Assembly (NCBI GenBank): GCA_958299035.1
Contig: CATQJL010000001.1
Location: 34,386,780 to 34,450,779 of the forward strand
Origin: Cylicocyclus nassatus
Lineage: Eukaryota > Nematoda > Chromadorea > Rhabditida > Strongylidae
Length of the DNA stretch: 64,000 bases
Reading direction: 5' to 3'
Shown here: one piece after another, positions 22,282-33,803 of the stretch
How the letters are laid out: each line of letters opens with the position of its first letter
How positions within the stretch are numbered: the first letter of the stretch is position 1
Position numbers and translations under genes: made by a program
The notes under the pieces: generated by a model
What the model was told of the DNA's origin: nothing
The model's database searches: none
What the model saw: the letters and a program-made list of their open reading frames with translations, nothing else

Positions 22282-25200
22282 TTACTTGTTGAAAAAAATG
22301 TTATGTTCTCGAATGACATTGATCAGCTCTATCCCTATATCTCGGAGAGGATGCTCAATAAAGTGATTATGGTTGTCTAAGTCTTGAAATGGGTCGCAAA
22401 ATTTATACTCATTCAAAAGTACCCTCAAGGTGTTAGTATTACGATTATACAAGAACAATATGATGGACTCGAAAGCTTCAAAATTGTCACTCTTGCAGTA
22501 GATCATGTCTTGTCTACTGTGCAGAGATCTCGGCCAGTAGTCTCGAGGTCTGTACGGCTTTCCGTTGATTACCACTCTCGAGCTGAAATACTGCCCTTAG
22601 TATAATGAGTTCTAGCGATCTTACAAAGCCTCCTCACCCCACTGTAGAAAGTCTTTATGTGTTTCTTGAAGCTGCGCAGGGGCGATCCAACAGTGTGCAG
22701 GTATATACATGCAATCACTGACAGAAATGCCGACTGGAAAGCTTAAAATTTAAAATTATTTGTAGCAGCTGTATGCTGGATTTCCAAAAGGTACCGATTT
22801 CGATGCCTGTTTTCAAATTTCAATTTCAAATCCAAAATTTCACTTCTTCTATTAGTAGAGAATCTTTTTTCGAAAACGGTTCTCAATTTTTTTGATACGA
22901 GATATTTGAATGTCCAATGGAATTGTCCCAGCCATAATTATTATTATTAATTATTTATAACTCTTCATACCTTTCGATCATGGCACTTGGATTATTTCTA
23001 ATGTATTGGTCTACTCTTACTTGGAGACGGGAATGGTGTCCCTCAAAAGGAGCGGACGACCGCATTGATATGCGGTTCCAGTCGATGCATTTCTTCACAC
23101 ATCGCATGATCAAAAAACCACTAAATGCAGATATCATCTATCGCATTATCACTCTAGCAGTCTTGAATAAGTACAAGGCCTACACATACTACACAAGAAC
23201 ATGCAACGCCTAACACAAAGTGAAAAATGCTTAGTAGGTCACTTCCACCAAGGGCATTTCAAATAGTGTTGAAACCCAAGAAAGTTAAGCCTGGAACTGA
23301 GCACGCGGCACACGCAAACGCCTAATCTTTCATGAATGTCTTATATACCACTTGCGCGCACGCTGCATTCGCTCCTTAGCCTCTTTCATTCGAGCAGTAT
23401 ACTCAGTTTTGAGAAAACTCATGCTGAAAGTAGGGAAGGGCACTGTGCTGATGATCCTATCGTGACCTCGCTGCCAAGTGTCTCTAAACAAGCAGGAAAC
23501 TAACATGTGTTTTCATGGTGAAAACTTCCGGAGCCATAGTCATAGCCAATCTATAGTCGTTTTGTGAGTGCGGCTAACTCTTGGGACACGCCAATCTTGC
23601 CGGTAGTCAAGGACCGATAATCATGCGTAATCCTTATGCTAAGCCAGTATCCAAGCAAGGATATAGCAGCAATAGGTGAGGTTGTGATCCCAGTAGCTGC
23701 CGCAAGAGGAAATACAAGAAAGCCAGCTGAAGGTGCATTAGTTGCCATGTTTAGGTGAGGTTAGCATAGTACCTCGTCTATTTCTTTGGCTTTGGTCATG
23801 TTCAGAACTTCACGAGAATGAATTATGCCTCGAGCATACGTGTGAGTTGTGATGTGCAGAAGGCAGTTTTTCATCCATCAACCGCTTCCTTACATCTTAA
23901 AAAAGGAAACTTGCTCGTAGCGGAAATCATGTCTAAATCACAAGAATTTCCACTATGAGTGTGTGACCATTACTTCAAACCTCGCAATCTATCTTTTTCA
24001 CACCCTCAGAGCAAACATGAAGCGCGTCTGACATAAATTGCGAAGGAGTGACGATTCGCATCATTGTAGTTACACCTACAAGCGAATAATGCTATTCACT
24101 GGTGACTAGCACCGAAACTCGCCTGGGACTCCATTAGTGCGGTTCTCACCGTCTTCAATAAAAGAGTGAGAGCTTCTCAGACTTTTATCATCCCCTTCTC
24201 TGCAGATCCATACTCGGTGATTATTGATACGTTCTCCAGTAATGTAACATTTGAAGCAACCTTGGTAACATTCCCAATGAGGGAGATCAAACAGCGCCCT
24301 TTGTGCCTAACATAAGAGTAGTGATTTGAAAAAAGCTGGGATTTGCAGCACTTAGGGTACTCAATATCATCGCTTGTTGGACCAGGTACCAACTTTTCAA
24401 GCCTTATTTTTAGAGCGGACAGCGGTTATCCGGAACGGTGTTTACACCCACCCCCATGTCTGCTATTCCTCGCTGTATTTCAACATTCATAACCCAGGCT
24501 ACGTCGTCAACTAGTCTAAAATTGTTTTTCTTCAAGGTGCTATAGAAACTTTTGCAGTCACCTGCTAAAAAGGGTTTCAAGCATTTCTGAAGATGGCTTG
24601 GAAAAAAGAAATAAATCCCACAAAGAATAGAATTGTAGTAATTGTCCGCAACTGCTTTGTCCAAGTTATCGTCTCTTAGGTAAATAGGCCATCTTCACGT
24701 CTAAAATTAAGCAAGAGACGGTTTCTGAAGAAGATTGGTCATCAAAAATTGCCTTGTGTGCCTTTTTGGTACGAAACCATCTATTGATAACGATAATAAA
24801 ATTTTTAGACGATTCCTGCCAAAGTCGTTCACACTTTCAATTCCTTGGTAAAAAGACTCGAAAAACCTCACGTCGCTTCGGTTTGAGACTGGTCCCCCCT
24901 GCTCGAATCTTTAGATATGAAGAAAGGAATGTCTTCTAAAATTAAACACCCTGTTTTGGTGCAGCTGACGATGAAAATGTATAATTTCGCGAATTTCATT
25001 CTCGAGTAGGTCGCTCAATTGCGGAACCATATTGATGAGATACACCTCGTTACGCTGCACTCCTTTAGCCCTCTTCAGGTGATCTGAACGACTGTATGAA
25101 ATCTTATTGGCCTCATTGATTCTGAACTTACTTGTAAAGGGGACAACTTTTGATTTTCACATATCTCTGTACTGTCGCAACAACCTTTTGCAGGAAGCGC

Positions 25201-25640
25201 AAAAGATAAGTTGTGTTGATTCATACTCTGCCAGAATTTCTTTTCTCAATGGCATCACTTTGTCTTGGTACTAAAGAAGAAGACTGACGTTGATATTTTC
25301 TTGTTTGGTTAACGTACTTTAAAAGGAGGAGGTTTTCCATAGATGATTCCCCATACTTTTTTCATCATCCTCACTTCTTCCGTCGAAAATCCACAATGTT
25401 GCACGTAAAAAGCATAACAAAGAACTCGATCGCTAAGAGCTAAATAATTGTGTTGCTAAATAATCTTAATCCGCATTTATCAGAAAGTGTTTATCTTCTT
25501 ACACAACTCTTCATCCTCTTCTCTTTCGTTGATACTTTCTAAGGGCTCCCCAAATACATCACCATCATGCTCACCGATATGCGAAACATGCTCACCTAAA
25601 GCGATGGCGACGAAACTGCAGTTAACAATTTATAGTTATC
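22282..25640 (-). CDS. CACTA/EnSpm-like transposase, multi-exon
   Basis: A series of - strand exons with matching phases: an acidic block ~25640-25503 (EPLESINEREEDEEL; donor GTAAGA), 25439-25318 (LCYAFYVQHCGFSTEEVRMM), 25270-25185 (ends FCASCKR) and 25121-24950 (QRNEVYLINMVPQLSDLL). Less certain blocks follow at 24908-24867, 24833-24690, 24660-24430 and 24392-24177, then an isolated exon 23874-23773. The last exon, 22582-22282, contains GKPYRPRDYWPRSLHSRQDM and ends INVIREHNIFFNK-stop. The order is an N-terminal helical block, C-x2-C, a 'QL..LL' motif, a central block with CGIYFFFPSHL...KPFLAGD, and a C-terminal block with YRPRDY. This is how I remember the large nematode CACTA-like (EnSpm/Plavaka-type) transposases; it is recognition by pattern. 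Whether the frame is intact through 24.7-22.6 kb is not resolved. No TIRs were found. Confidence 0.5.
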
Positions 25641-25699
25641 GTCAGATGTCTATAAAATCAATAACTAAAATTACGGAGGTTCCAACCTATGATTTTCAC

Positions 25700-26390
25700 C
25701 AATCTTGAGTTTGGAAATTTTAAAAAATTTCCATTTTCAGCTTCTGGATAAGCATTGATAACAGTTAGATAGATCATGCAAAATGCAATACAAAGAATTT
25801 ATTCAGTTTATCAACTAACTTTTCAGCATTTTTTAAAATAATTTTTCCAAAAGAACTTGATTTTGCGAAGTTGCGAACAAAATTGGTAAACCTGGTACCA
25901 GTCTGGAAACAATAGTCATAAAAATTTTATCTCCAACTATAAACAAATTACGAAGAAAAGAAGTATGTCAGAAAGATGAGAAAAAGCTGCATCGAGTGAC
26001 ACCTTGGTTGCTAGTCGTTTACTGTTTGAGGATTGGGATGCCCAAAGATGGAATTCGATGGCATCAGAAAAATACTTTTAAAGGTTTTGAGAAGCCAGCT
26101 AGAGAAGCCAGAAAAATGTATTGTGTTGCATTTTGCATAATCTATCCAACACTTTTCAAGGCTAGTCCAAAAGTTGAAAATGGAAATTTTAAAAAATAGC
26201 CAAAGTGAAGATGGATAAAAATCATGGTTGGAGATCCCTGCCGATTATTGAGCGAACATTGAGGGACTAAACAAAGACATAACCATTAAAAAGAGGAAGA
26301 AATTCTGCTTCAGCTTTTGTCAGTCTTTGTTCTAAGTGGTTTGAGCATGGGTCCGAAAAACAGCGCTAATTTTCAGACCGACCTAATATA
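25700..26390. mobile_element. Mariner-type foldback remnant
   Basis: The right end 'cagaccgacctaatata' lies at 26375-26390 and abuts the left end of the next element. Interior words ('gcatcgagtgacacc', 'gatggaattcgatggcatcag') match the 56.8 and 5.3 kb elements. The left end is not clear. Confidence 0.45.
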
Positions 26391-27412
26391 TTAGGTCGTT
26401 CCGAAAGTTCTTTCCGTTTTTTCAACCTACCATAAAAACATGTGGAATGAAGGTAGGTAAACGCTTCGGGCACTATCCTAGGCAGCTTTGCTTCCTCTTT
26501 TCAACTGTCATATTCCTGTGCCGCTTCCTCTCGTGATTAGTGAGATAATGGCCGAAATTCTGAACCCATGGTTTTTACCATGTCCAACTTTGGCAATTTT
26601 TCACAATCTCCTTCTTTGACTTTTGGAAAAGCTTTGATAGCAGTCAGATAGAGTAAACAAAGTGCAATTTAATGCAATTTTTTGGCACTCTTAACCGGCT
26701 TCTCAGTATTTTTTGAGATAACTTTTCCAGAAGTCTTCACTTTTTCTAAATCACAAGACACACAAACGCTCCGAACATTAACAAAGCTTCGGATTTCGAC
26801 ACTTCCAAAAATCGTTTATGATTGTCCACTATTTTTACAAAATAACTGAGTGTTTATCGCTTCGAAATATAAAATTTCGCATTTCACGTGTACATCCTCA
26901 GGCCGGGTCAAAATCAAGAATTATGGGAATTTTATCGCCAAAACCCCCCACAAATTGGGGAGAAAAATACTCAGTAGGAAGAGGAGGAAAAGCTGCATCG
27001 AATGATATCTTAGTTGTGCGCCGTTCTATGTTCTATAGTTCTTGGCATCACCAAAAGTGGAATTTGATAGCATCAGAAAAATAATTACAAGAAATTTTGA
27101 AGGCTAGCTATAGACGCCAAAAAATTCCCTTAAATTGCACTTTGTTTACTTTATCTGATTGCTATCATAGCTTTTCCTAAAGTTGAAAACGAAGATTGTG
27201 AAAAATTGCCAAAGTTGGACATGGTAAGAACCATGGGTTCAAAATTTCGGCCATTATCTCACTGATCACAAGAGCAAGCGGCACAGGAATATGACAGTTG
27301 AAAAGAGGAAGAAAAGCTGCGTCGGATAATTCCCGAAGCTTTTCCCTACCTTCATTCCACATGTTTTTATGATTGGTTGAAAAAACGGAAAGAACTTTCG
27401 GAACGACCTAAT
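26388..27412. mobile_element. Mariner-ended foldback, ~330+ bp arms
   Basis: The left end TATTAGGTCGTTCCGAAAGT pairs exactly with the right end 'actttcggaacgacctaata'. The arms pair through 'ccgttttttcaacctaccat', 'gacagttgaaaagaggaag' and 'accatgggttcaaaatttcgg'. TA at both edges. No transposase. Confidence 0.8.
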
Positions 27413-27419
27413 ATTAATA

Positions 27420-27912
27420 TATTAACTATTAGATTTACGGTGTGGAGCGAATCACGGATCCCTTTTCACTACTGTAAGATTACGGTAGGAACTTTCAGAT
27501 TACAGCGTCATTACGGATTTACTAGGTTTCGAAAAAAGTTTCCCAAAAATCTGAGAAGTGGCCTAGTAGGGTTTTTAAGCTTGCTGATTCTATTATTCAA
27601 CTTTTTACGAGTTTGCAAAGATTTTAAAATGGTGTAGTCACGATTTTATGGAGTCTTGTAAAAACAGTTGTCGCAGTTTATCTGGAATAACTTATGAAGC
27701 AAGCATTAATATGAAGTGCAAACATCATATTTGGTTTTAGCAGCTCAAGTTGACCTAGCATGAAAGTTCTCTGGTTGTTCGGTTTGCTTTTTGAGGCGAA
27801 ATAGGGCCTTTGATGTCTCACAACCCTTCTTGAAATAAGCGTAATCTTACAGTAGCGAAGAGCGGTCCGTGATTTGTTCCATGCTGTAAATCTAAGTTGA
27901 AGCCAGCTCTAC
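27420..27912. mobile_element. Decayed 'GTAATCCTACAG' foldback remnant
   Basis: 'ctactgtaagattacggtag' near 27463 is inverted near 27845 ('cgtaatcttacagtagcgaa'), and 'gagcgaatcacggatc' pairs with 'ggtccgtgatttgttcc'. The same words mark the elements at 30725-31706 and 59684-60361. The outer ends are lost. Confidence 0.5.
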
Positions 27913-28390
27913 AAAATAATGCTTTGATATATGCAAAATGCTGCCATGCAGAGTTTTTCTTGATTTCCTTTCAGCTTGGCATGAGCAATTACTTCCTAGC
28001 ATAACTGACTTCTACATTTTCTTGCTCCGGTGTCTTCGTACCTGAGACGTTTCTTCGGCCATATCAAATGATGTCTAGAAAAATGTTCTTCCATTGAAAT
28101 AGTTTTCATCGCCAACAATTTTTCTTTGTTGACATAAGAATTTCGCTGATCTATAGTTGGATTCATTGAGTATAATTGCTTATTTGATATTGATTTTATG
28201 AATGTAAGGTTTGGAAGGGACTTAGTAGGTTGGAAAGAGTCCCTACGAATTTCGTAACGGAACAGAGAGACACCAAATAAAAACGTAAGCAACCTTTAGG
28301 CCCTTATTATAAGTCATGATTGTGAGAATCAAAAGAAATTAGAGATCAAAAAAGATAAAACATGCATGTATCCTCAAAATTGGATTGATG
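27913..28390. other. Unassigned region with a 98-codon - strand frame
   Basis: The - strand frame at 28292-27996 contains MEEHFSRHHLIWPKKRLR followed by a possible donor, CTCAG|GTACGA. No start context, partner exon or family is recognised. Confidence 0.25.
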
Positions 28391-29337
28391 TATTAGATTG
28401 TCCGGAAATTAATGCCCGTTTTGAATTTCAACCGCTATAAGTCATGCACTTCTCATTTCTAAATAGGTTCCAAAGACCATTCGATAGAGCAAAGCAAGCT
28501 CTACAAGATGGCCTTCTTGCTTTTGCAACAGCTCTCATCCACCTCGAGTTTTGAGCCAAAAACTAAAAAGACTCAGCAGACCGAAAATTCGAAAAAAATC
28601 GTAATTCAGTTCATAAAAATCCTACAAAAGTTCTGACTTGCTCACGTAAACACTATCCATATAAAGCATCTATATACGCCTTTGCCGTATTTTTTCTTGA
28701 TAGAAATTAAGAAAACGGAAATTTTCGTGCGTTTGCCAAAGTGGTGTTGTGACGTTACCACATAGATAGTTGTGTACCACAAGTCTGTAGAAGTACAGAC
28801 GTAAATTTTCAGCTCTCTACAAGCTTTAGTTCTCGAGAAATACCGAATATAGTTTTCCTTAGTTAGGCGGCCCAAGCTAAAATTCGAATTTCTCGAGAAC
28901 TAAAGTTTGTAGAGAGCTGAAAATTTACGTCTGTACTTCTACAGACTTGTGGTACACAACTATCTATGTGGTAACGTCACAACACCACTTTGGCAAACGC
29001 ACGAAAATTTCCGTCTTCTTGATTTCTATCAGAGAAAAAATACGGCAAAGGCTATAGATGCTTTATGTGGATAGTGTTTACGTGAGCAAGTCAGAACTTT
29101 TGTAGGATTTTTATGAACTGAATTACGATTTTTTTCGAATTTTCGGTCTGCTGAGTCTTTTTAGTTTTTGGCTCAAAACTCGAGGTGGATGAGAGCTGTT
29201 GCAAAAGCAAGAAGGCCATCTTGTAGAGCTTGCTTTGCTCTATCGAATGGTACTTTGGAACCTATTTAGAAATGAGAAGTGCATGACTTATAGCGGTTGA
29301 AATTCAAAACGGGCATTAATTTCCGGACAACCTAATA
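28391..29337. mobile_element. Near-perfect 950 bp palindrome, mariner-like ends
   Basis: The left end 'ttagattgtccggaaattaa' is the inverse of the right end 'ttaatttccggacaacctaa'. The two ~470 bp arms pair with very few mismatches up to a centre near 28862 ('gctaaaattcgaatttctcg'). The high arm identity points to a recent origin or to arm homogenisation. It cannot encode a transposase. Confidence 0.85.
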
Positions 29338-29661
29338 TAATCATTGTGTTTATACATAAAAATTTTCTATGGCAACTAAAATGGGATTTCTAATTTTGTT
29401 CGTTTGTTTGTTCGTTTCAGATCTCTGAGCCTACATATAAAAAAGACTTAATTCAAATTTTTTTGCTCTTCTTGCTCTTATTACACGAAATATCACCTGT
29501 TCTAATTGCAAAACGATTTATAATAAAGAATGCTTCTTGAAATAAAAGTTTAGAAAAACTTGATTTTGAACAGAGAAATTTTCAGCAAGCTTGAGCGATC
29601 GTGGGTGCCCTTTGCCATAATCTTAAGAGAAATGTAATTGCAAATCTTCCACACTATAGTT

Positions 29662-30715
<1,054 letters not shown>

Positions 30716-30724
30716 TCTATATAT

Positions 30725-31706
30725 ACAGGGTGTTCCAGAAAGATGAGCACACTGTTTGATCGAAATAACTCTCAGTTTCGGGTCTTTTGCCAAGCTTGAG
30801 TTACCGTTCTGTGGAGCGATTTTCAACTTGGATTTACAGTATCAACCGCTCTTCATTACTGTAGGATTAAGGCAGGAACTACGAGGAGGATACTTACCAG
30901 GAAATGGTCAGAAATCGAAGTGGCCGTTCCAGACAAGCTGCATATCGTAAGATGCAGCATGAAGCGCTGACTCTAAATCTGTCTTCCTTGCCTGCTTATC
31001 GCTTTTCTGAACGAAGCTATAAGCCATTAAAGACCATTATTTTGCTAAGATTGCTAAGAAATTATGAGTGAAATTGAAAATTTAGCCATACAGTGCCACG
31101 TTCGCCTCAATGCTGGGCCAAAACATGTCGCTAGCTTAGTTAAAATTTGAAGCCAGAAGCTGAGCTAAAAGCGCAACAATGTGCTCAATCTCGCTGTTTT
31201 TATGTATGATTTTTTCACAATAAAACCGCTTGCAGCTTCGTCCACAGAAGCGGGAAGCAGATAAGGAAGACAGATTCGAAGTCAGCATTTTATACTGCAT
31301 CGAATGATATACAGCTTCTCTGGTTTGGCCACTTCGGCTTCTGACAATTCCCTTGTTAGACATTGAGACCGGTATTTCACCTCACAAAGAAAGCCAAAGA
31401 GGCCAGAATTTCTTGAACTGGTCTAATCGTAGTTGCTGTTTGCACTTCATTATAGTGCTTCTTACACAAGTTAGTACAGATTTGAGGTAACAATCGTTTT
31501 TCTAATGTTCGTCAGAAATGTGAAGACGCTATCAAAAAAGCTTGAAAAACTGGTGGGTTGTTATGTAGTGAAATCAGCATGCCTGAAAACCTTGCTACAC
31601 AAACTTTCAGACTTTTTTGAACTTCATCAAAAGGTCCATTCCACAGTGATGCTTTATGCTGAAAGTTCATACCGTAATCCTACAGTGATGAAGAACGATT
31701 GATGAG
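30725..31706. mobile_element. Mariner-ended foldback ('CAGGGTGTTCC' family)
   Basis: The left end 'tatacagggtgttccagaaa' is typical of Tc1/mariner. 'attactgtaggattaaggca' (30853) is inverted as 'ccgtaatcctacagtgatga' (31672). An inner inverted pair lies at 30945-31015 and 31215-31310 ('aatctgtcttcctt' and 'aaggaagacagatt'). The right terminus is missing or decayed. Confidence 0.6.
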
Positions 31707-32216
31707 AGAGGCGAAGATAGATAGAGGCGAACTCACAGTGTAAAAAAAAACTCGGCAGCTCAACCAGCCAGTAGAGGAAAAAATGAACACCTTTTGTTAG
31801 CCTTATCTTATCATTCAAGCGCTATGTTATCATATAATTCCCATGAAGATGATAATGATATGCTTAACAGGCGCGAACTTGTTTCAGCTGAGCTTTGAAA
31901 TGAGACAACGCTCACCAGCGTGACCATTCACGGCTTCCGGAAAAAAGTCACAATAGAAACACAAGTATCTTTGAGTTATTAACCGCACAGGCGTCGGAGC
32001 GGCGATGCGAGGCAGAATACTTATCCCAGTGCAAATCGCACTGTACAATTCTTGCTTTCGCAATATTTCAACCGCGTCGCTCGGTCCGCAACTTTTATGT
32101 AGTCTTTACTGTCAACGATCGACTGTAGTTTCCAATCAGCGACGTGGCAGTGTGCGGAACATAGCGTTTCGCAAGTAAAGCCAAGTGCCTTTGTTTTTAC
32201 CATACCTTTGCCCTAG
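31707..32216. other. No gene assigned
   Basis: All three + frames and one - frame are open around 32020-32200, so a coding strand cannot be chosen. A + strand exon (IALYNSCFRNISTASLGPQL) or a - strand one (CETLCSAHCHVADWKLQS) are both possible. Confidence 0.25.
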
Positions 32217-32374
32217 TCTGATCTTCGTATATTCCGAAGAGTATGAAGACCACTTGTTGAATACGCATTACGATATCAAAATTTTCATTGAATCATCAGA
32301 AGTTCGTCACGATAATCTGAGTCCAAATCAATTTCTTGTTCAGAATTCATTGAAACTGAATGAAGTTATGCTAG
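32217..32374 (+). CDS. Candidate internal exon of unknown gene
   Basis: The 'tttgccctag' acceptor is followed by 52 open codons with a protein-like composition (YSEEYEDHLLNTHYDIKIF, then LKLNEVML), then CTAG|GTTTGA. Splicing to 32410 over a 35 bp intron would add EEHRK and a stop. Upstream exons are not identified. No family. Confidence 0.35.
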
Positions 32375-32850
32375 GTTTGATCAGTATCTTGAAATGCTTT
32401 CAATTGTAGAGGAACACAGAAAATAAATGAGAAACAACAATTTCCGAAAGCAGTATTGTAGAATGTGGTACCTAATCTGCTTTAATTGTAAATGATCCAA
32501 TGTTCAATAGCTCATACTAATGTTTATCAAAAATTAAACAGATTACAGTATAGAAATACGGGTGCGCAAGGAATTCATATGACGATATGTTGAGCGAAGG
32601 CAAGCGAGACACGTGTAAGTTATTGGCAGACGATCGCCGAGAGTCCAGAGCCACAATTACCAGCTGTCATCACTGTCGGTACTTCTCCTTTCCCAGATAA
32701 CACATCTTGACAAGATTCGCAAGTGTATGATTCAGCTGCAATAACGAATTAGTAACAGCTAATTCAAATTCACTTACTATTAATATATACTTGATGTACA
32801 TTGCTACCAGACACAATAAAACCCCCACTTTTAGTACAGTAAAATGACTT
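32375..32850. other. No gene recognised
   Basis: This is where the 3' LTR of the BEL/Pao element would be expected, but I found no second copy elsewhere in the window. Confidence 0.3.
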
Positions 32851-33258
32851 ATCGCCGCCCGCTCATGGCATTTTCGCGCCCGCTCACTAAAACCTTGCTT
32901 TCGCAACCCTATGGGTTGAGCCAGACCTCGCGGCGTACGCAGCGTACGCCGTGTTCGCTCCTATGATGAAATATACCGAGCGTACGCTGCGTACGTCACG
33001 TACGCCCGTACGCGGCGCACTCTGGCTCAACCCTATCGCTTCCTGATCGTTGCCAACTATCTGCTCTCGCTGCCTCGTCCTCGCCTGCTGGCTGCCGACG
33101 TAGGCTCTAACATGTTATGCATTCATTTTTTTGAATTGCACAAGTAATAGTTGCCCGCTCGCTGCTTTTTCCGCGTTATCGCTGCCCGCTCGCTGCTTTT
33201 TCCGAGTTATGGCTGCCCGCTCGTTGAAAAAGGTAGTTATCGTTGCCCGCTGAAAGCT
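32851..33258. repeat. GCCCGCT minisatellite, locus 2
   Basis: 'gcccgctcgctgctttttcc' units of ~31 bp at 33152-33250, plus two isolated units near 32858-32890, interrupted by the MITE at 32908-33036. The array lies at the broken 3' end of the BEL/Pao envelope frame. Confidence 0.6.
32908..33036. mobile_element. ~130 bp MITE, GTACGC-rich palindrome
   Basis: The ends 'ctatgggttgagccaga' and 'tctggctcaaccctat' are inverse. The core consists of 'gcgtacgcagcgtacgc' words that can fold on themselves. Confidence 0.7.
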
Positions 33259-33259
33259 T

Positions 33260-33796
33260 TCAATTGTCTGAAAGAGAAGCATGACAGATAAGCCACTGCA
33301 CCTTTCAGCAGTTATAACATCTTTCTATTGTTGCGCTTGGTATGCGACATTGAAATTGGGCGTAGATGAAACGGATGTCGGAATTACTCGCGTTGACTAG
33401 CAGGGCAACTTCTGTACTCGCCTCTAATGTTCGTATTGATAGTCTATTAAATGTGCTTTCGACATTTATGAGTGCGTTTGGCATTCTAAATGGTGAATTT
33501 GACTCAGTTTTAATGCCTGAGATAGGTTGTTATGTGTGCAGAAACAGTCTACGCTATTTCTGCAGGGTTGCAAGAGCAGGAGTCGCGGATAGTGCATTCT
33601 TTTTCCCTTTGTAGCAATGAATCATTTTTCGCATTGACGCAGCGTAGCTGAAAGTGTGTTGTTGTTTCAATCGTGCTGTCATCTTTGAGCTACCGATGAA
33701 CGTGTCTCCTAGAAACGGTATTGTCGATATTTGTATTGATGTTATCTTTATGCTCATGCCGTTGAAATTCTTGCGAACATTCTGTTCGAATTCCAT
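33260..33796 (-). pseudogene. env: BEL/Pao envelope, C-terminal part
   Basis: From 33796 down, the frame continues the envelope ORF that is interrupted by the 33804-36016 insertion. It first runs to a stop near 33554. A shifted frame then covers about 33500-33290 (INVESTFNRLSIRTLEAS, then a Cys-rich ERCYNC). One more single-base shift is needed for the KGAVAYLSC segment before the GCCCGCT array. The Cys pattern fits the last domain of the phlebovirus-Gc-like envelopes of nematode BEL/Pao elements. At least two frame breaks and no membrane anchor were seen; non-functional. Confidence 0.5.
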
Positions 33797-33803
33797 AGTG
33801 TAA

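Noticed and set aside
24410..24664. COMM-domain protein
   Set aside because: LVDDVAWVMNVEIQ looks like the start of a COMM domain, but neighbouring exons fit the CACTA-like transposase order better and the rest of a COMM domain is absent.
33366..33614. 82-codon + strand frame
   Set aside because: It is antisense to the envelope fragment, whose Cys pattern is recognisable on the - strand.
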